DNA of 64,000 bases. Source: Theobroma cacao (Eukaryota; Streptophyta; Magnoliopsida; Malvales; Malvaceae). The notes beneath the pieces are model-generated. The model was not told where the DNA came from. It saw only the letters and a program-made list of their open reading frames with translations, and did not search any database. The DNA is taken from NCBI RefSeq assembly GCF_000208745.1, contig NC_030853.1:26617877-26681876 (forward strand). Direction: 5' to 3'. Below, piece after piece: positions 22,690 to 35,145 of this stretch. The stretch's first letter is position 1, and each line of letters opens with the position of its first letter. A program made the translations under genes and the position numbers.

Positions 22690-25045
22690 TGTGTTGGTTT
22701 ATCTGAATCTTTACTGCATAAGTGTCTGGTGAAATGAATCAATAAAAAGAAGCAAAATCATTAAGGGGATTTTTAGTGTGAATGTGTAACTTAGGGGTGA
22801 TAATGTTTTATTTTTTCCTGTTTAAATGAGATGATAATGTTTTATTTGAATGTATATAGCATGAATCAGAAAAGTTGCGATAATGAGGGATATTGTATCG
22901 TTTGAGGGTGGTGGTTGTCGGTTATTTTGATAGACAAATGGAGGTAATATTTGGATTCGGGTGCATTAATGAGATGACTCTAAAAATTATGAGGTTAATG
23001 TAGCATAAGGTTCACATAATTTATAATGCCATAATCATAAATAAGCCCTTCACATGTGATAAAATCCTCACTTAAGCCCTTATTGTTTTGTTTGCGTCAA
23101 TTGAGTCCCCAACCTATTATTTTGATGTCAAATGAATCCAATTTGAATGGGAAATGCTGACATCGCTAAAGGTGTGACTTATTCCAACATACATGAGTTA
23201 ATTGGGGACATTTGAAATGTCAGCATTTCCATCTAAATTGGATTCAGTTGACACCAAATGATAGGTTGATGGCTCGATTGACACAAATAAAATAATAAAG
23301 GCTTAAGTGAGAATTTTACCATAATTTGAGAGCTTATTTTGTTATTATGCCATTTATAATTTACGAGAAGCATTCTTGTCTGAAGTATGTTTCATTTTAA
23401 TTGTTACTTCTATGCTTTTCCCTTTTCTCTTTTCCTTAGCTAGCCGCATTTCATGTTGATTTTTTCCGGCCCTCCCAAAAGTCAATGTCTGTTTGATGTT
23501 TCCATTCCTGCATCTATATGTGCTTTGGATCTGGATTGGTTCCAAGGACCATGCATGGAAGTTAGTTCTATGCTGATGTTACCAAATGAATGCTTAATAT
23601 GTAGTAAAGAATGATGTTGAAAAGCAAAAGGATCTTGTGAAGACGTAACTAGTATCAAACATGGTAAACTGAGCAGCACCTGCCGACACATTGTTAGTTA
23701 CGTGTTTTGTCAAGGACCTCACCCTCTAATCATACCCATGGATGAGGCATATCCAGGTCACTGTCTGATTGATCAATTGCAGCTGGCTGCTGCTTTTTAG
23801 CTTCTCTGTGGGTGCATGTGTTAACAAGTGTGTGCATATTGATGTTAGTTTTAAAGCTGTCGATGATATGCATAATGGATTACATTTAGAAAAGAAAACG
23901 GAGAGAAGGTTATTTTTTTTATCTAAGCATGTTGGTTTTGATCATAGATCTGGATGCTGACTTCTGGTTTGAATTTGTTGAATGTGGCTTTAGTAGGAAA
24001 TGAATGCTTATTGCCGTAAATCCTGATTTCTTTAATTGTTCTCATACTCATTTTGTCAAATACATTTGGTGCTGCAGCCTACTGTGTAGTAGCAGTTGAA
24101 TCTGCTGGCAGGCAAGTTCCAATTGCATTTCTGGAACGAGTCAAGGAAGACTTCAACGAGACATATGGTGGAGGAAAAGCTGCAACTGCTCCCCCGGATA
24201 GCGTGAATAGAGAATTTGGGTATTTAACTGTCTTTATTTTTCTCGTAGATTTATTGTTCACTTCTTCGTGACATGCTTAGCTCTTTATACATAATAGGTC
24301 CAAATTGAAGGAGCATATGCAGTATTGTGTGGACCATCCTGAAGAGATCAGCAAACTTGCCAAAGTGAAGGCTCAAGTTTCTGAAGTCAAGGGTGTTATG
24401 ATAGAAAACATTGAGAAGGTAATAGGCTGCTGCTGATGTTGTAGCTGTTCTAGAGGTAGTTTGAGGGTTAAAACATGATAAGATGCACATCCAGCTTCTG
24501 CAAGTTGCTAGACGCGTTATAAAATTGAAAGCACTTCAGATATATTGCATGTGGTGTGTTGTTTTGTTAGTAACATTTGGCTTTGGCCAGGTCCTTGATC
24601 GTGGTGAGAAAATTGAGTTGCTGGTGGATAAAACGGAGAACCTTCGCTCACAGGTTAGTCATATTCAAACTGCATTTTATGGGTAACTGAAACAATGACT
24701 TAATTGTGTTTTGGTGAAGCCATTGCCTTTCAAAGTTGGTTTTAAAACTTATTAGGATTCTGATCAATTTCGGTTTTCTAATTTAAATACCGTCTTTTAT
24801 GGTTTCTTGATGCCTTGTATATTGGCGCACAGTATGATGCATTTAACTTGATATACGTAAGATGCAGAATATGATACATTTAATTTGATATTGCATTACA
24901 GGCGCAAGACTTTAGGCAGCAGGGAACTAAGATGAGACGAAAGATGTGGCTTCAGAATATGAAGATAAAATTGATTGTTTTGGGTATCCTTATTGCTCGA
25001 TTCTTATCATTGTGCTGTCAGTCTGCCATGGCTTTAAATGTTAAT
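22690..25045 (+). pseudogene. VAMP721-type partial duplicate C (exons 2-5)
   Basis: Exon equivalents: 24078-24219, 24298-24418, 24591-24653, 24902-25045. Exons 2-4 are open and keep the zero-layer arginine (VLDRGEK); exon 2 has changes such as FNETYGGG and APPDSVN. Exon 5 has lost one base within the membrane anchor (ATTGCTCGATTC against ATTGCCCTGATTC), so the tail becomes [12 protein letters not shown] and the normal stop is missed. Exon 1 and promoter are missing. This is the best preserved of the partial copies. Confidence 0.88.
23021..23359. mobile_element. MITE-like inverted repeat, copy in VAMP duplicate C
   Basis: Foldback element at the same intron-1 position as 2692-3030, with both arms present. 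Confidence 0.7.
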
Positions 25046-26323
25046 CTGTCCTGGATTTCCCGGGTACAGCTCTTGCTGCCCGGGTTGTCTTGATAGATTG
25101 GTTTGTCTTACATGTTTTTGAAGGGCATATATTTCTCCCTTTGCTAGCCTTTTAGGATAGGGGGAGGCTTTGTATCTTGGTTGGCTGTATAGGTTATAGT
25201 TTGAACTTGTTGCGGTAGATAAAAATTTCTACGGAGGATTTCTTCTTTATATTGTAATGGGGGAATACTCGGATGCCTGCATAATGTTATTAATCTGTTT
25301 TTTTTTTTTCTCTCTCTCTTATCATGTAAATCCTTTTATATGCTTTTCTTTAGAGGTAAGTGGACACAGTTGGTTTTGTTAAATTTTTTAATGCTTTGGA
25401 GCCTATGGTTGCATGAGTAGCTCGGTGTCTTTACCGTCCGCATGGAAGGTCTTTAGCTCTAATGATTAGAGAGATGTGTATGATTGATTTTCCCCCGCTT
25501 ACTTTGAAGTCTTGTTTTGAGGATCTATTCTTTCTCCATAGAGAAATTTGGGGAATAAGTAAAGAATGTTGATGAGGGGTTGTTTTGTTAAAAAAAAGAA
25601 AAAAGTTTGTTAAAAAATTAGTTTTACTATAAAAACAAATCGAATTTTATTTGACAATTGGTTCCCTTTCGATTTTACATTATTCAAATAAAAAGAGTTA
25701 GATTATTTTTGCTTGAAAACGACTCAATTTGTGTTTCTAATGATACAAACTATTAAGAACAGTGTAAATCGAGTTTGAGTAATGGAAACTAATGTCCATA
25801 GAACAGATTATAATATATAAAAAATTGTAGCAATGATGTGAAGTAGAAGCACTACTGTCTTCGCGGTTTTGTACATAATATGCTAAGATTAGATGCCACA
25901 ATTGAAAAAATTAAGGCTTAATACAAATTTTAACATTTTTGAATTTTTTCAATATTAAATATCTAAAAACCTGATGCCTGTTGTTGGCTGGAGCATCCTT
26001 GTCCCATTATCTCTTTGACCCACCTGTTTACGTGCTTAAAATATATATATATATATATATATATTATATAACAAAGTAATTTTTTGTAATTGATATTTTA
26101 TAAATAAAAATAAAAGATTACAGAAGTAGTTAGGTACAATAATTAAATACTTTTAATTATAATTATTCTCAATCATAATTTCTTATTGCAATCAACACCA
26201 ATTTGAATTTTGGTTCAAATAAGAAAGATAAGATGCATTTTGAGTAGAAATTTTAAATTCAAATCATAGAGTTCATAAAGAGAAAAAGAAAAAATAAAAA
26301 TTTCGTATAATTTACAGAGAAAA
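25046..26323. repeat. VAMP 3' flank repeat and J-gene upstream flank
   Basis: Diverged copy of the 3' flank, with an (AT)n run at about 26040-26064, passing into the J-gene upstream flank. No gene seen. Confidence 0.6.
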
Positions 26324-26715
26324 TGACGTGGTTTATTGTCAATGGCTTGAAATGAGTTACATGACGTCGTTTCCTTCTTAATGCTTATTTCTCTCCCCTC
26401 ACACGGTGTCGTTTTACCAAGCAATAAATGCATCCCGTGAAACCCTGGCCTGTTTCTTTTTCTTCCTTGTCTGGCTAGGACTCTAACCGAGCCGCACCAC
26501 ATCTCTTCCACGATGGTTCCTGGGTTTCTCTCTCGACCGTCCTTTTCACTTGCCTTAGCTTGTTTTAGACGCCAACCAAACGAAATAGCGTCTTTTCAAC
26601 GCCAAATTGCCCAACACTATAAAAACCGTTCCCTTATCTCACAAATCTTAGATCTCAGATTTCAGATATCAAATCTCGGATCGTTTCTTACTCTCTTTGA
26701 AGAAATTGTGTTGCG
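26324..26715 (+). promoter_or_regulatory. Promoter of J-domain copy 4
   Basis: The first element is changed to TGACGTGG (26324); the second TGACGTCG (26362) is intact. TATAAAAA at 26618, 98 bases before the ATG. Confidence 0.58.
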
Positions 26716-27165
26716 ATGGCTGATTTTCGTCTTCAAGGTATTTTTCAATCTCAATTCACAGAGATTGCTGCTGAAAGAGCTAAAGTAGCTGCAGAGGAAT
26801 ACTTCAAGTCGGGAAACATCGACAGGGCTATTCAGCAAGGGTTCGCAGCACTCGATTTGAACCCCAATTTACGGATCGTGCAGAAGTACATTGCCGCCTA
26901 TTTGATTCACAAGTTTGCTTCTATGTTAAGTCTTTGCCAGAAAATGAAGGTAGACGATACCAAAGTTCTGTACTCCATTCTTTTTATCGAAGATTGTTCT
27001 GCCGTAGTTGATGCTGCGACTATTAGAAAACACTACAAGGAAGTGGTACTATTGGTCCATCCGGACAAGAATGATTCAGTTGCAGCAGATGGTGCTTTCA
27101 AGATCGTTCGTCAGGCTTGGGAAACTCTCTTATCTGATCACAACAAAAGAAGAAAGACTCGATGA
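26716..27165 (+). CDS. Mini J-domain protein, copy 4
   Basis: 149 codons, intronless. It differs from the other copies by Phe at residue 10 (QGIFQSQ) in place of Cys, and has His at 142. HPD motif and basic tail are intact. Followed by a type-a linker. Confidence 0.8.
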   Translation: MADFRLQGIFQSQFTEIAAERAKVAAEEYFKSGNIDRAIQQGFAALDLNPNLRIVQKYIAAYLIHKFASMLSLCQKMKVDDTKVLYSILFIEDCSAVVDAATIRKHYKEVVLLVHPDKNDSVAADGAFKIVRQAWETLLSDHNKRRKTR

Positions 27166-29637
27166 AGATGAAGTTTTTTGGTTTGGATTAGATTCATTTT
27201 GAATGTATTCAAATTTTTTTATGAATAATATGTAGTTACTTTTTATTTTGTTCTGATTTTGTTACTTTTTTTAGATTCAATTTGATTTTGATTTTTAGTG
27301 TCAGTCCAATTTCATAATTGATCACAATTATGATTAAGCATTCCAAGTTAAAATGCTACCATCATCAATCCATAATATAATATACAGAGTAAATTGAAGC
27401 AAATTATTTGAAGAATATTCTGATGTGGGTTTTTTAGGCAATGAACTTTTTCTTTAAGATTTTAGATTTTTTTTTGTTTAATTTTGTTAAAATAAATTGC
27501 TTTGTGTTATATATTTTGTAAGTCTTTTTCGTTAGTTTGAAATTGAATTCTGGGTTCAAGAGGTTATTGTATTAAGAAACTATGTGTTTTGCTTGCTTCA
27601 GTGTTTGTATCGGTGCTGCAGTTATTCACTTTCTTTCTGATTTGATACAATCAAACTAAAAAAATAAAATTTTCACAAAAGTTACTATAATATATTTCTT
27701 TTTATGGGTGATAGTTTGCTGATTATTCATTCTGTCAATGTCAGTTCTTTTTTGGCTCAAGTTAAACAGGCATTGAAAAACCAATACTTGCTTGCAAAGA
27801 ACCACATTGATTCTACGTGTCTTTTGATTCTTCAATTGTTATCAAATGCTTGCTCATTTTGTCTAGATGTTCCCAAATGATGTTTACTTGGGCGATATCA
27901 TTGATGCTGCAAAGTCTTTCAGGTTTGTTATTCGGTTTTTCTCACTTAGAGGTTGAATCACAATTTATCATATGTTTATTTTTGCATAAGTGTGCATGTG
28001 TAGTAGTATAAGGCTGTTAAAGGGAATATAATTTGTCAGTTTTTATACATAGCAAACCCTGAGTGTGATTTCTTGGAAAAGCAAAAGTCCAATAATGGAC
28101 TATACACGTTCCTCTTTTATCATTACTCATATCTTAGCCTAAATTACTCTTGTTGTTTCTGTGCTAAAAGTAATGCTGCTAATATCTAGTTCTGGCCAAC
28201 TTTTGCTGAGCTGTTTGCAATAATTGTTGTATACACATTTATGTAAAGGTACATTTTTTCTTGGTCCTTAATTCATGTACCATGTAGTTCTCTCCTGAAT
28301 CATTTTTTTGTCCCATTTGTAAATGTTAGGCTATGATTTGAATTGCCTTGTTAAGGAAGCATTATCTATTGAAATGTTGCTGGCAGCTATCCTCTAACTT
28401 AAGGGTGCAGGAGACACGGTCTTCATTGGAGTGGTTTGTGGGAAAAGTACAAGACATGATTACCTAAATACTTTGAGACGATCTATAGTGAAGAGTACAA
28501 ATAAATCAAGGTGATAGGTTTAAAGAAGCTGATCAGTTTTGCACTTCATTGCCTTTGTCATATAAAAGTTTTAATCTCTATTCACCCACCAAAAAGGAGG
28601 AATAGGAAAGAAAATTGCAAAAGTGGAAGCTTTTTTACATTTGCATAATGCCTGATGCACGCATACGTTTAAGCACTTAGAGAGAGATGAGACAATGGTA
28701 GCTCACTTGGTGGGGGAATTGATGCATTCATAAAGCTGTCTCAAAGTTAGCTGCTATTAAAATCTCTATTCAATGTTCTATATACTTACTAAAATTTGAA
28801 GTCTATGTTCCAAATTCTGAGGAAATCATTGGTAGAGATATCACCTGGATCGGATCCTGGTACAAATACATCTCAACACCTGTGGAGAAATGTTAGTTAT
28901 GTTTCTGTTAGTAGCTTTTGTACTAGTGTAATTTTCATTACATAAATCAGTCATGTAGGGTGCCTAGTGATTTGATTATGATAATTGATTTCCACGGTAA
29001 GATGTACAAGTTTGGGTACTCCAGGACCAGATCTCCATTGCAGTGATGTGCAAAGTTCAAGGAAAACTTTGTCAAGGGTCATAAATATTGTGAAAGGGTT
29101 AACTCTAGCATTTGTTTTTAATTTACACTAGATCTTCTGTCTGCTCGTGAGTAACGGGTTTTGCTTGTTTTCATGACTTTTTCTTTAAATTTATCATCAC
29201 TATTCACCATGATATAGATGAATGATAATTAAAGATATATTAAAAGATAATGACAAGAAAATATTGAGTTGTTCAGCTTTAATTATTTGGCACAGGCAAT
29301 GAGTCAATGAGGGCAAATGCTATTGGCAGTTGTGTTGTGCTCAACCATGGAGGAGGTTGCGCGGTAGACAAGATGCTCATGGAGTTTGCTTCACTGTCAA
29401 TAATCCCTATGATACTTCTATTTGTTGTTATCCTCATTAATTCATTTTTAATTTTATTATTATTTATCTTTTTAAAAATTGATTTTACTAGAATTCTGAT
29501 CAATTTTGCTTTTCTAATTTAAATACTGTCTTTTATGGTTTCTTTATGCCTTGTATATTGGTGCACAATATGATGCATTTAACTTGATATACATAAGATG
29601 CACAATATGATACATTTAATTTGATATTGCATTACAG
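27166..29637. repeat. Type-a linker (after J copy 4)
   Basis: Same order of exon-like pieces as 16385-18866. The ALKNQY piece has a short deletion near 27800, so its frame is broken; the STRHDYLNTLRRSIV and NHGGGCAVDK pieces are retained. No complete gene. Confidence 0.5.
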
Positions 29638-29781
29638 GTACAAGACTTTAGGCAGCAGGGAACTAAGATGAGAAGAAAGATGTGGCTTCAGAATATGAAG
29701 ATAAAATTGATTGTTTTGGGTATCCTTATTGCCCTGATTCTTATCATTGTGCTGTCAGTCTGCCATGGCTTCAAATGTTAA
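29638..29781 (+). pseudogene. VAMP exon 5 fragment 2
   Basis: Last VAMP exon with intact frame, acceptor and membrane anchor. The first codon is Val, then Gln-Asp-Phe as in the parent. No other VAMP exon nearby. Confidence 0.85.
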
Positions 29782-31040
29782 TCTGTCTTGGATTTCCCTT
29801 GTACCGCTCTTGCTGCCTGGGTTGTCTTGATAGATTGGTTTGTCTTACTTGTTTTTTTAGGGCATATATTTCTCCCTTTGCTAGCCTTTTAGGATAGGGG
29901 GAGGCTTTGTATCTTGGTTGGCTGTATAGGTTATAGTTTGAACTTGTTACGGTAGATAAAAATTTCTATGGAGGATTTCTTCTTTATATTGTAATGGGGG
30001 ATTACTCGGATGCCTGCATATCATATTTGTCCTTTTGAAATGTTATTAATCTGTTTTTTTGTTTTTCTCGCTTATCATGCAAATCCTTTTATATGCATTT
30101 CTCTTTTAGAGGTAAGAGGACAAGGTTGGTTCTGTAAAAATTTTTAATGCTTAGGAGACTACGGTTGCATGAGTAGCTCAGTGTCTTCGCCTTCCGCAGG
30201 GAAGGTCTTTAGCTCTAATGATTAAAGCGATGTGTATGATTGATTTTCTCCCACTACCTTTGAAGTCTTGTTTTGAGGATCTATTCTTTCTACGGAGAGA
30301 AATTTGGGGAATAAGTAAGGGATGTTGACGAATGGTTGTTTTGTCAAAAAAAAAAAAAAATGGTTTGTTAAAACACTAGTTTGACAACGAAACAAATTGA
30401 ATTTTATTTGGTAGTCGGTTCGATTTTTCTTTATTAAAATCAAAGGCGTTAGTATATTTTTGCTTGAAAACGATTTAATTTGAGTTTTTAATCGTAAATC
30501 GAGTTTGAGTAATGGAAACTAATGTCCACAAGAATATATTATAATATATGAAAAATTGTAGCTATGATGTGAAGCAAAAGTACTATTGTGCTCATGATTT
30601 TGTATATAATATGTTGAGATTAGGTCCTACTATTAGAAAAATTAAAATTTAATTCAAATTTTAACATCTTGAAATTCGTTCAATATTAAATACTTAAAAA
30701 CTTAATGCCCGCTGTTAACTGAATCATCTTTGTATCATTATCCTCTCTAATCTTTTTTTTTTTGCTTAAAATATATATATATATTATATAACAAAAGATT
30801 TTTAATAGTTGGTATTTTATGAATGAAAACAAAAGACTACAAAGTAGTCTGTTATAACAATTAAATACCTTTAATTATAATTATTCTCTATCATAGTTTC
30901 TTATTGCAATTAATACCAAATTGAATTTTGATTCAAGTAAGAAAGATAAGATGCGTTTTGAGTAGAAATTTTAAATTCAAATTATAGAGTTCATCACGAG
31001 AAAGAGAAACAATAAAATTTCGTATAATTTACAAAAAAAA
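29782..31040. repeat. VAMP 3' flank repeat and J-gene upstream flank
   Basis: Nearly identical to 4735-5760 and to 45788-47047, then passes into the J-gene upstream flank. No gene seen. Confidence 0.65.
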
Positions 31041-31452
31041 TGACGTCGTTTATTATTAATCACTTGAAATGAATGGCATGACGACGTTTCCTTCTTAATG
31101 CTTATTTCTCTCCTGCTACACGGTGTCGTTTTACCAAGTAATAAAAGCATCCCTTGAAACCCTAGCCTCTTTCTTTTTCTCCGCTGGTCTCGGTAAGACT
31201 CTAACCGAGCCGCACCACCTCTCTTCCACGATGGTTCCTGGGTTTCTCTCCCGGCCCTCCTTTCTCGAGCCGCAACTCCTGATCACTTGCCTTCGCTTGT
31301 TTTAGACGCCAAGCAAACAAGATAGCTTTTTTCCAACGCCAAATTGCCCAACAATATAAAAACCCTCCCTTTACTCACAAAATCTTAGATCTCAGATTTC
31401 AGATATCAAATCTCAGATCGTTTCTTACTCTCTTTGAAGAAATTGTGTTGCG
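31041..31452 (+). promoter_or_regulatory. Promoter of J-domain copy 5
   Basis: First TGACGTCG (31041) intact, second changed to TGACGACG (31079). TATAAAAA at 31355. Carries the same extra CTCGAGCCGCAACTCC stretch as copy 3. Confidence 0.58.
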
Positions 31453-31902
31453 ATGGCTGATTTTCGTCTTCAAGGTATTTGTCAATCTCAATTCACAGAG
31501 ATTGCTGCTGAAAGAGCTAAAGTAGCTGCAGAGGAATACTTCAAGTCGGGAAACATCGACAGGGCTATTCAGCAAGGGTTCGCAGCACTCGATTTGAACC
31601 CCAATTTACGGATCGTGCAGAAGTACATTGCCGCCTATTTGATTCACAAGTTTGCTTCTATGTTAAGTCTTTGCCAGAAAATGAAGGTCGACGATACTAA
31701 GGTTCTGTACTCCATTCTTTTTATCGAAGATTGTTCTGCCGTAGTTGATGCTGCGACTATTAGAAAACACTACAAAGAAGTGGTACTATTGGTCCATCCG
31801 GACAAGAATGATTCAGTTGCAGCAGATGGTGCTTTCAAGATCGTTCGTCAGGCTTGGGAAACTCTCTTATCTGATCGCAACAAAAGAAGAAAGACTCGAT
31901 GA
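31453..31902 (+). CDS. Mini J-domain protein, copy 5
   Basis: 149 codons with Ile at residue 9 and Arg at 142 (LLSDRNKRRKTR). Some silent changes are private to it (AAGGTCGACGATACTAAGG near 31684). HPD motif intact. Followed by a type-b linker and VAMP duplicate D. Confidence 0.8.
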   Translation: MADFRLQGICQSQFTEIAAERAKVAAEEYFKSGNIDRAIQQGFAALDLNPNLRIVQKYIAAYLIHKFASMLSLCQKMKVDDTKVLYSILFIEDCSAVVDAATIRKHYKEVVLLVHPDKNDSVAADGAFKIVRQAWETLLSDRNKRRKTR

Positions 31903-33478
31903 AGATGAAGTTTTTTTGGTTTGGATTACATTCATTTTGATATGTATTCAAATTTTTTATGACTAATATGTAGTTAGTTTTTCTTTTGTTCTGATTTTGT
32001 TACTTTTCTTAGATTCAATTTGTGTTGATTTTTAGTGTCAGTTCAATTTCATAATTAATCACAGTTATGATTAAGCATTCCAAGTTAAAATGCTACCATC
32101 ATCAATCCATAATATAATATACAGAGTAAATTGAAGCAAATTATTTGAAGAATATTCTGATGTGGGTTTTTTAGGCAATGAACTTTTTCTTTAAGATTTT
32201 AGATTTTTTTTTGTTTAATTTTGTTAAAATAAATTGCTTTGTGTTATATATTTTGTAAGTCTTTTTCGTTAGTTTGAAATTGAATTCTGGGTTCAAGAGG
32301 TTATTGTATTAAGTAACTATGTGTTTTGCTTGCTTCAGTGTTTGTATCGGGGTTACAGTTTGTTCACTTTCGTTCTCATTTGATACAATCAAACTAAAAA
32401 TAAAAAAGGAAAAAAATTAAAATTTTCACAAAAGTTACTATAATATATTTCTTTTTAGGGGTGATAGTTTGTTGATTATTCATTATCTCAATGTCAATTC
32501 TTTTTTTTTTTTGGCTCAAGTTAAACAGGCATTGAAAAACCAATATTTGCTTGCAAAAGAAGAACCATATTGGTTCTACGTGTCTTTTGATCCTTCAATT
32601 GTTATCAAATGCGTGCTCATGTTGTCCAGATGTTCCCAAATGATGTTTACTTTGGCGATATTATTGGTGCTGCAAAGTCTTTCAGGTTTGTTATTCAGTT
32701 TTTCTCACTCAGAGGTTGAATCACAATTTATCGTATGTTTATTTTTGCATAAGTGTACATGTGTAGTGGTATAAGGCTGTTAAAGGGAATATAATTAGTC
32801 AGTTTTTATACATAGCAAACCCAAAGTGTGATTTCTTGGAAAGGCAGAAGTCCAAGAATGGACCATACACTTTCCTCTTTATCTTTACTCATATCTTAGT
32901 GTTTTACTTTCCAAAATGAAAGTTACCTGCATCTCAACCTTGCTGCTATCTGCCCTAAAGACAACCTTACAACCCATTCATATCCATCTATTCATCAATT
33001 TATGGTCCCATCACATGATATATCTATTAGCAACCGATATTCTTCTTTCAGACTTTCCGTAAAAGTTCTTATTGACAGGAAGAAGTTTCACCTGAAACAG
33101 CAACCTGCCTGGCCTTCTTCTGACTCATTTGAACCTTTAACCTGTTTTCCTGGGCGGTCACCATTGCTAATAAGCCTAAATTACTCTTGTTGTTTCTGTG
33201 CTAAAAGTGATGCTGTTAATATCTAGTTCCGGCCAACCTTTGCTGAGCAGTTTGCAACAATTGTCGTATACACATTTATGTAAAGGTACATTTTTTCTTG
33301 GTCCTTAATTCATGTACCATGTAGTTCTCTCCTGAATCATTTTTTTGTCCCATTTGTAAATGTTAGGCTATGAATTGAATTGCCTTGTTAATAAGGAGGC
33401 ATTATCTATTGAAATGTTGCTGGCAGCTATCCTCTAACTTAAGGGTACAGGAGACAAGGTCTTCATTGGAGTGGTTTG
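31903..33478. repeat. Type-b linker (after J copy 5)
   Basis: J-gene 3' flank; ALKNQYLLAKEEPYWFY piece from about 32529 in an open frame of about 100 codons; then the VKVLIDRKKFHLKQQPAWPS piece at 33002-33223. Closest relative of 5990-6600. No gene recognised. Confidence 0.5.
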
Positions 33479-35144
33479 TGTTGGTTTATCTGAATCTTTA
33501 CTACATAAGTGTCTGGTGAAATGAATCCATAAAAAGAAGCAAAATCATTGAGGGGATTTTTAGTGTGAATGTGTAACTTAGGGGTGATAATGTTTTATTT
33601 TTTCCTGTTTAAATGAGATGGTAATGTTTTATTGGATGTATATAGCATGAATCAGAAAAGTTGTGATAATGAGGGACATTGTATCTTTTGAGGGTGGTGG
33701 TTGTCGGTTGTTTTGATAGACAAAATGGAGGTAATATTAAGATTCGGACGCATTAATGAGATAACTCTGAAAATTATCAGGTTAATGTAGCATAAGGTTC
33801 ACATAATTTATAATGCCATAATGATAAATAAGCCCATCACCTGTGATAAAATCCTCACTTAAGCCCTTACTGCTTTATTTGCGTCAATTGAGTCCCCAAC
33901 CTATTATTTTGATGTCAAATGAATCCAATTTGAATGGGAAATGCTGACATCGCTAAAGGTGTGACTTATTCCAACATACATAAGTTAATTGGGGACATTA
34001 GAAATGTCAGCATTTCCATCTAAATTGGATTCACATGACACCAAATAATAGGTTGATGGCTCGATTGACACAAATAAAATAATAAAGGCTTAAGTGAGAA
34101 TTTTACCATAATTTGAGAGCTTATTTTTTTATTATGCCATTTATAATTTACAAGAAGCATTCTAGTCTGAAGTATGTTTCATTTTAATTGTTGCTTCTAT
34201 GCTTTTCCCTTTTCTCTTTTCCGTAGCTAGCTGCATTTCATGTTGATTTTTCCCTGCCATCCCAAAAGTCAATGTCTGTTTGATGTTTCCATTCATGCAT
34301 CTATATGTGCTTTGGATCTGGATTGGTTCCAATGACCATGCATGGAAGTTAGTTCCATGCTGATGTTACCAAATGAATGCTTAATATGTAGAAAGTAAAG
34401 AATGATGTTGAAAAGCAAAAGGATCTTATGAAGACATAACTAGTATCAAACATAGAAAAATGAACAGCACCTTCTGACACATTGTTAATTACGTGTTTTG
34501 TCAAGGACCTCACCCTCTAATCATACCCATGGATGAGACATATCCAGGTCACTATCTGATTGATCAATTGCAGCTGGCTGCTGCCTTTTAGCTTCTCTGT
34601 GGGTGCATGTGTTAACAACTGTGTGCATATTGATGTTAGTTTTAAAGCTGTCGATGATATGCATAATGGATTACATTTAGAAAAGAAAACGGAGAGAAGG
34701 TTATTTTTTTTATCTAAGCATGTTGGTTTTGATCATAGATCTGGATGCTGACTTCTGGTTTGAATTTGTTGAATGTGGCTTTAATAGGAAATGAATGCTT
34801 ATTGCCATAAATCCTGATTTCTTTAATCGTTCTCATATACTCATTTTGTTAAATACATTTGGTGCTGCAGCCTACTGTGTAGTAGCAGTTGAATCTGCTG
34901 GCAGGCAAGTTCCAATTGCATTTCTGGAACGAGTCAAGGAAGACTTCAACAAGAGATATGGTGGAGGAAAGCTGCAACTGCTACCGCAAATAGCCAGAAT
35001 AAAGAATCTGGGTATTTAGCTGTCTTTATCTTTCTTGTAGATTTATTGTTTACTTCTTCGTGACATGCTTAGCTCTTTATACATAATAGGTCCAAATTGA
35101 AGGAGCATATGCAGCATTGTGTGGACCATCCTGAAGAGATCAGC
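33479..35144 (+). pseudogene. VAMP721-type partial duplicate D, cut off in exon 3
   Basis: Begins in intron 1. Exon 2 equivalent at 34871-35011 has the same one-base loss (GGTGGAGGAAAGCTG) as duplicates B and E. Exon 3 starts at 35090 and is cut at the N after GAAGAGATCAGC. Exons 4-5 are not present before the join. Confidence 0.85.
33808..34146. mobile_element. MITE-like inverted repeat, copy in VAMP duplicate D
   Basis: Same foldback element and position as 2692-3030. Confidence 0.7.
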
Positions 35145-35145
35145 N
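35145..35145. other. Single N, assembly join
   Basis: After it the sequence goes back to AAAAGTTGTGATAATGAGGG, already seen at 33657, and repeats about 1.49 kb with few differences. Either an unresolved tandem duplication or unmerged overlapping contigs. Confidence 0.8.
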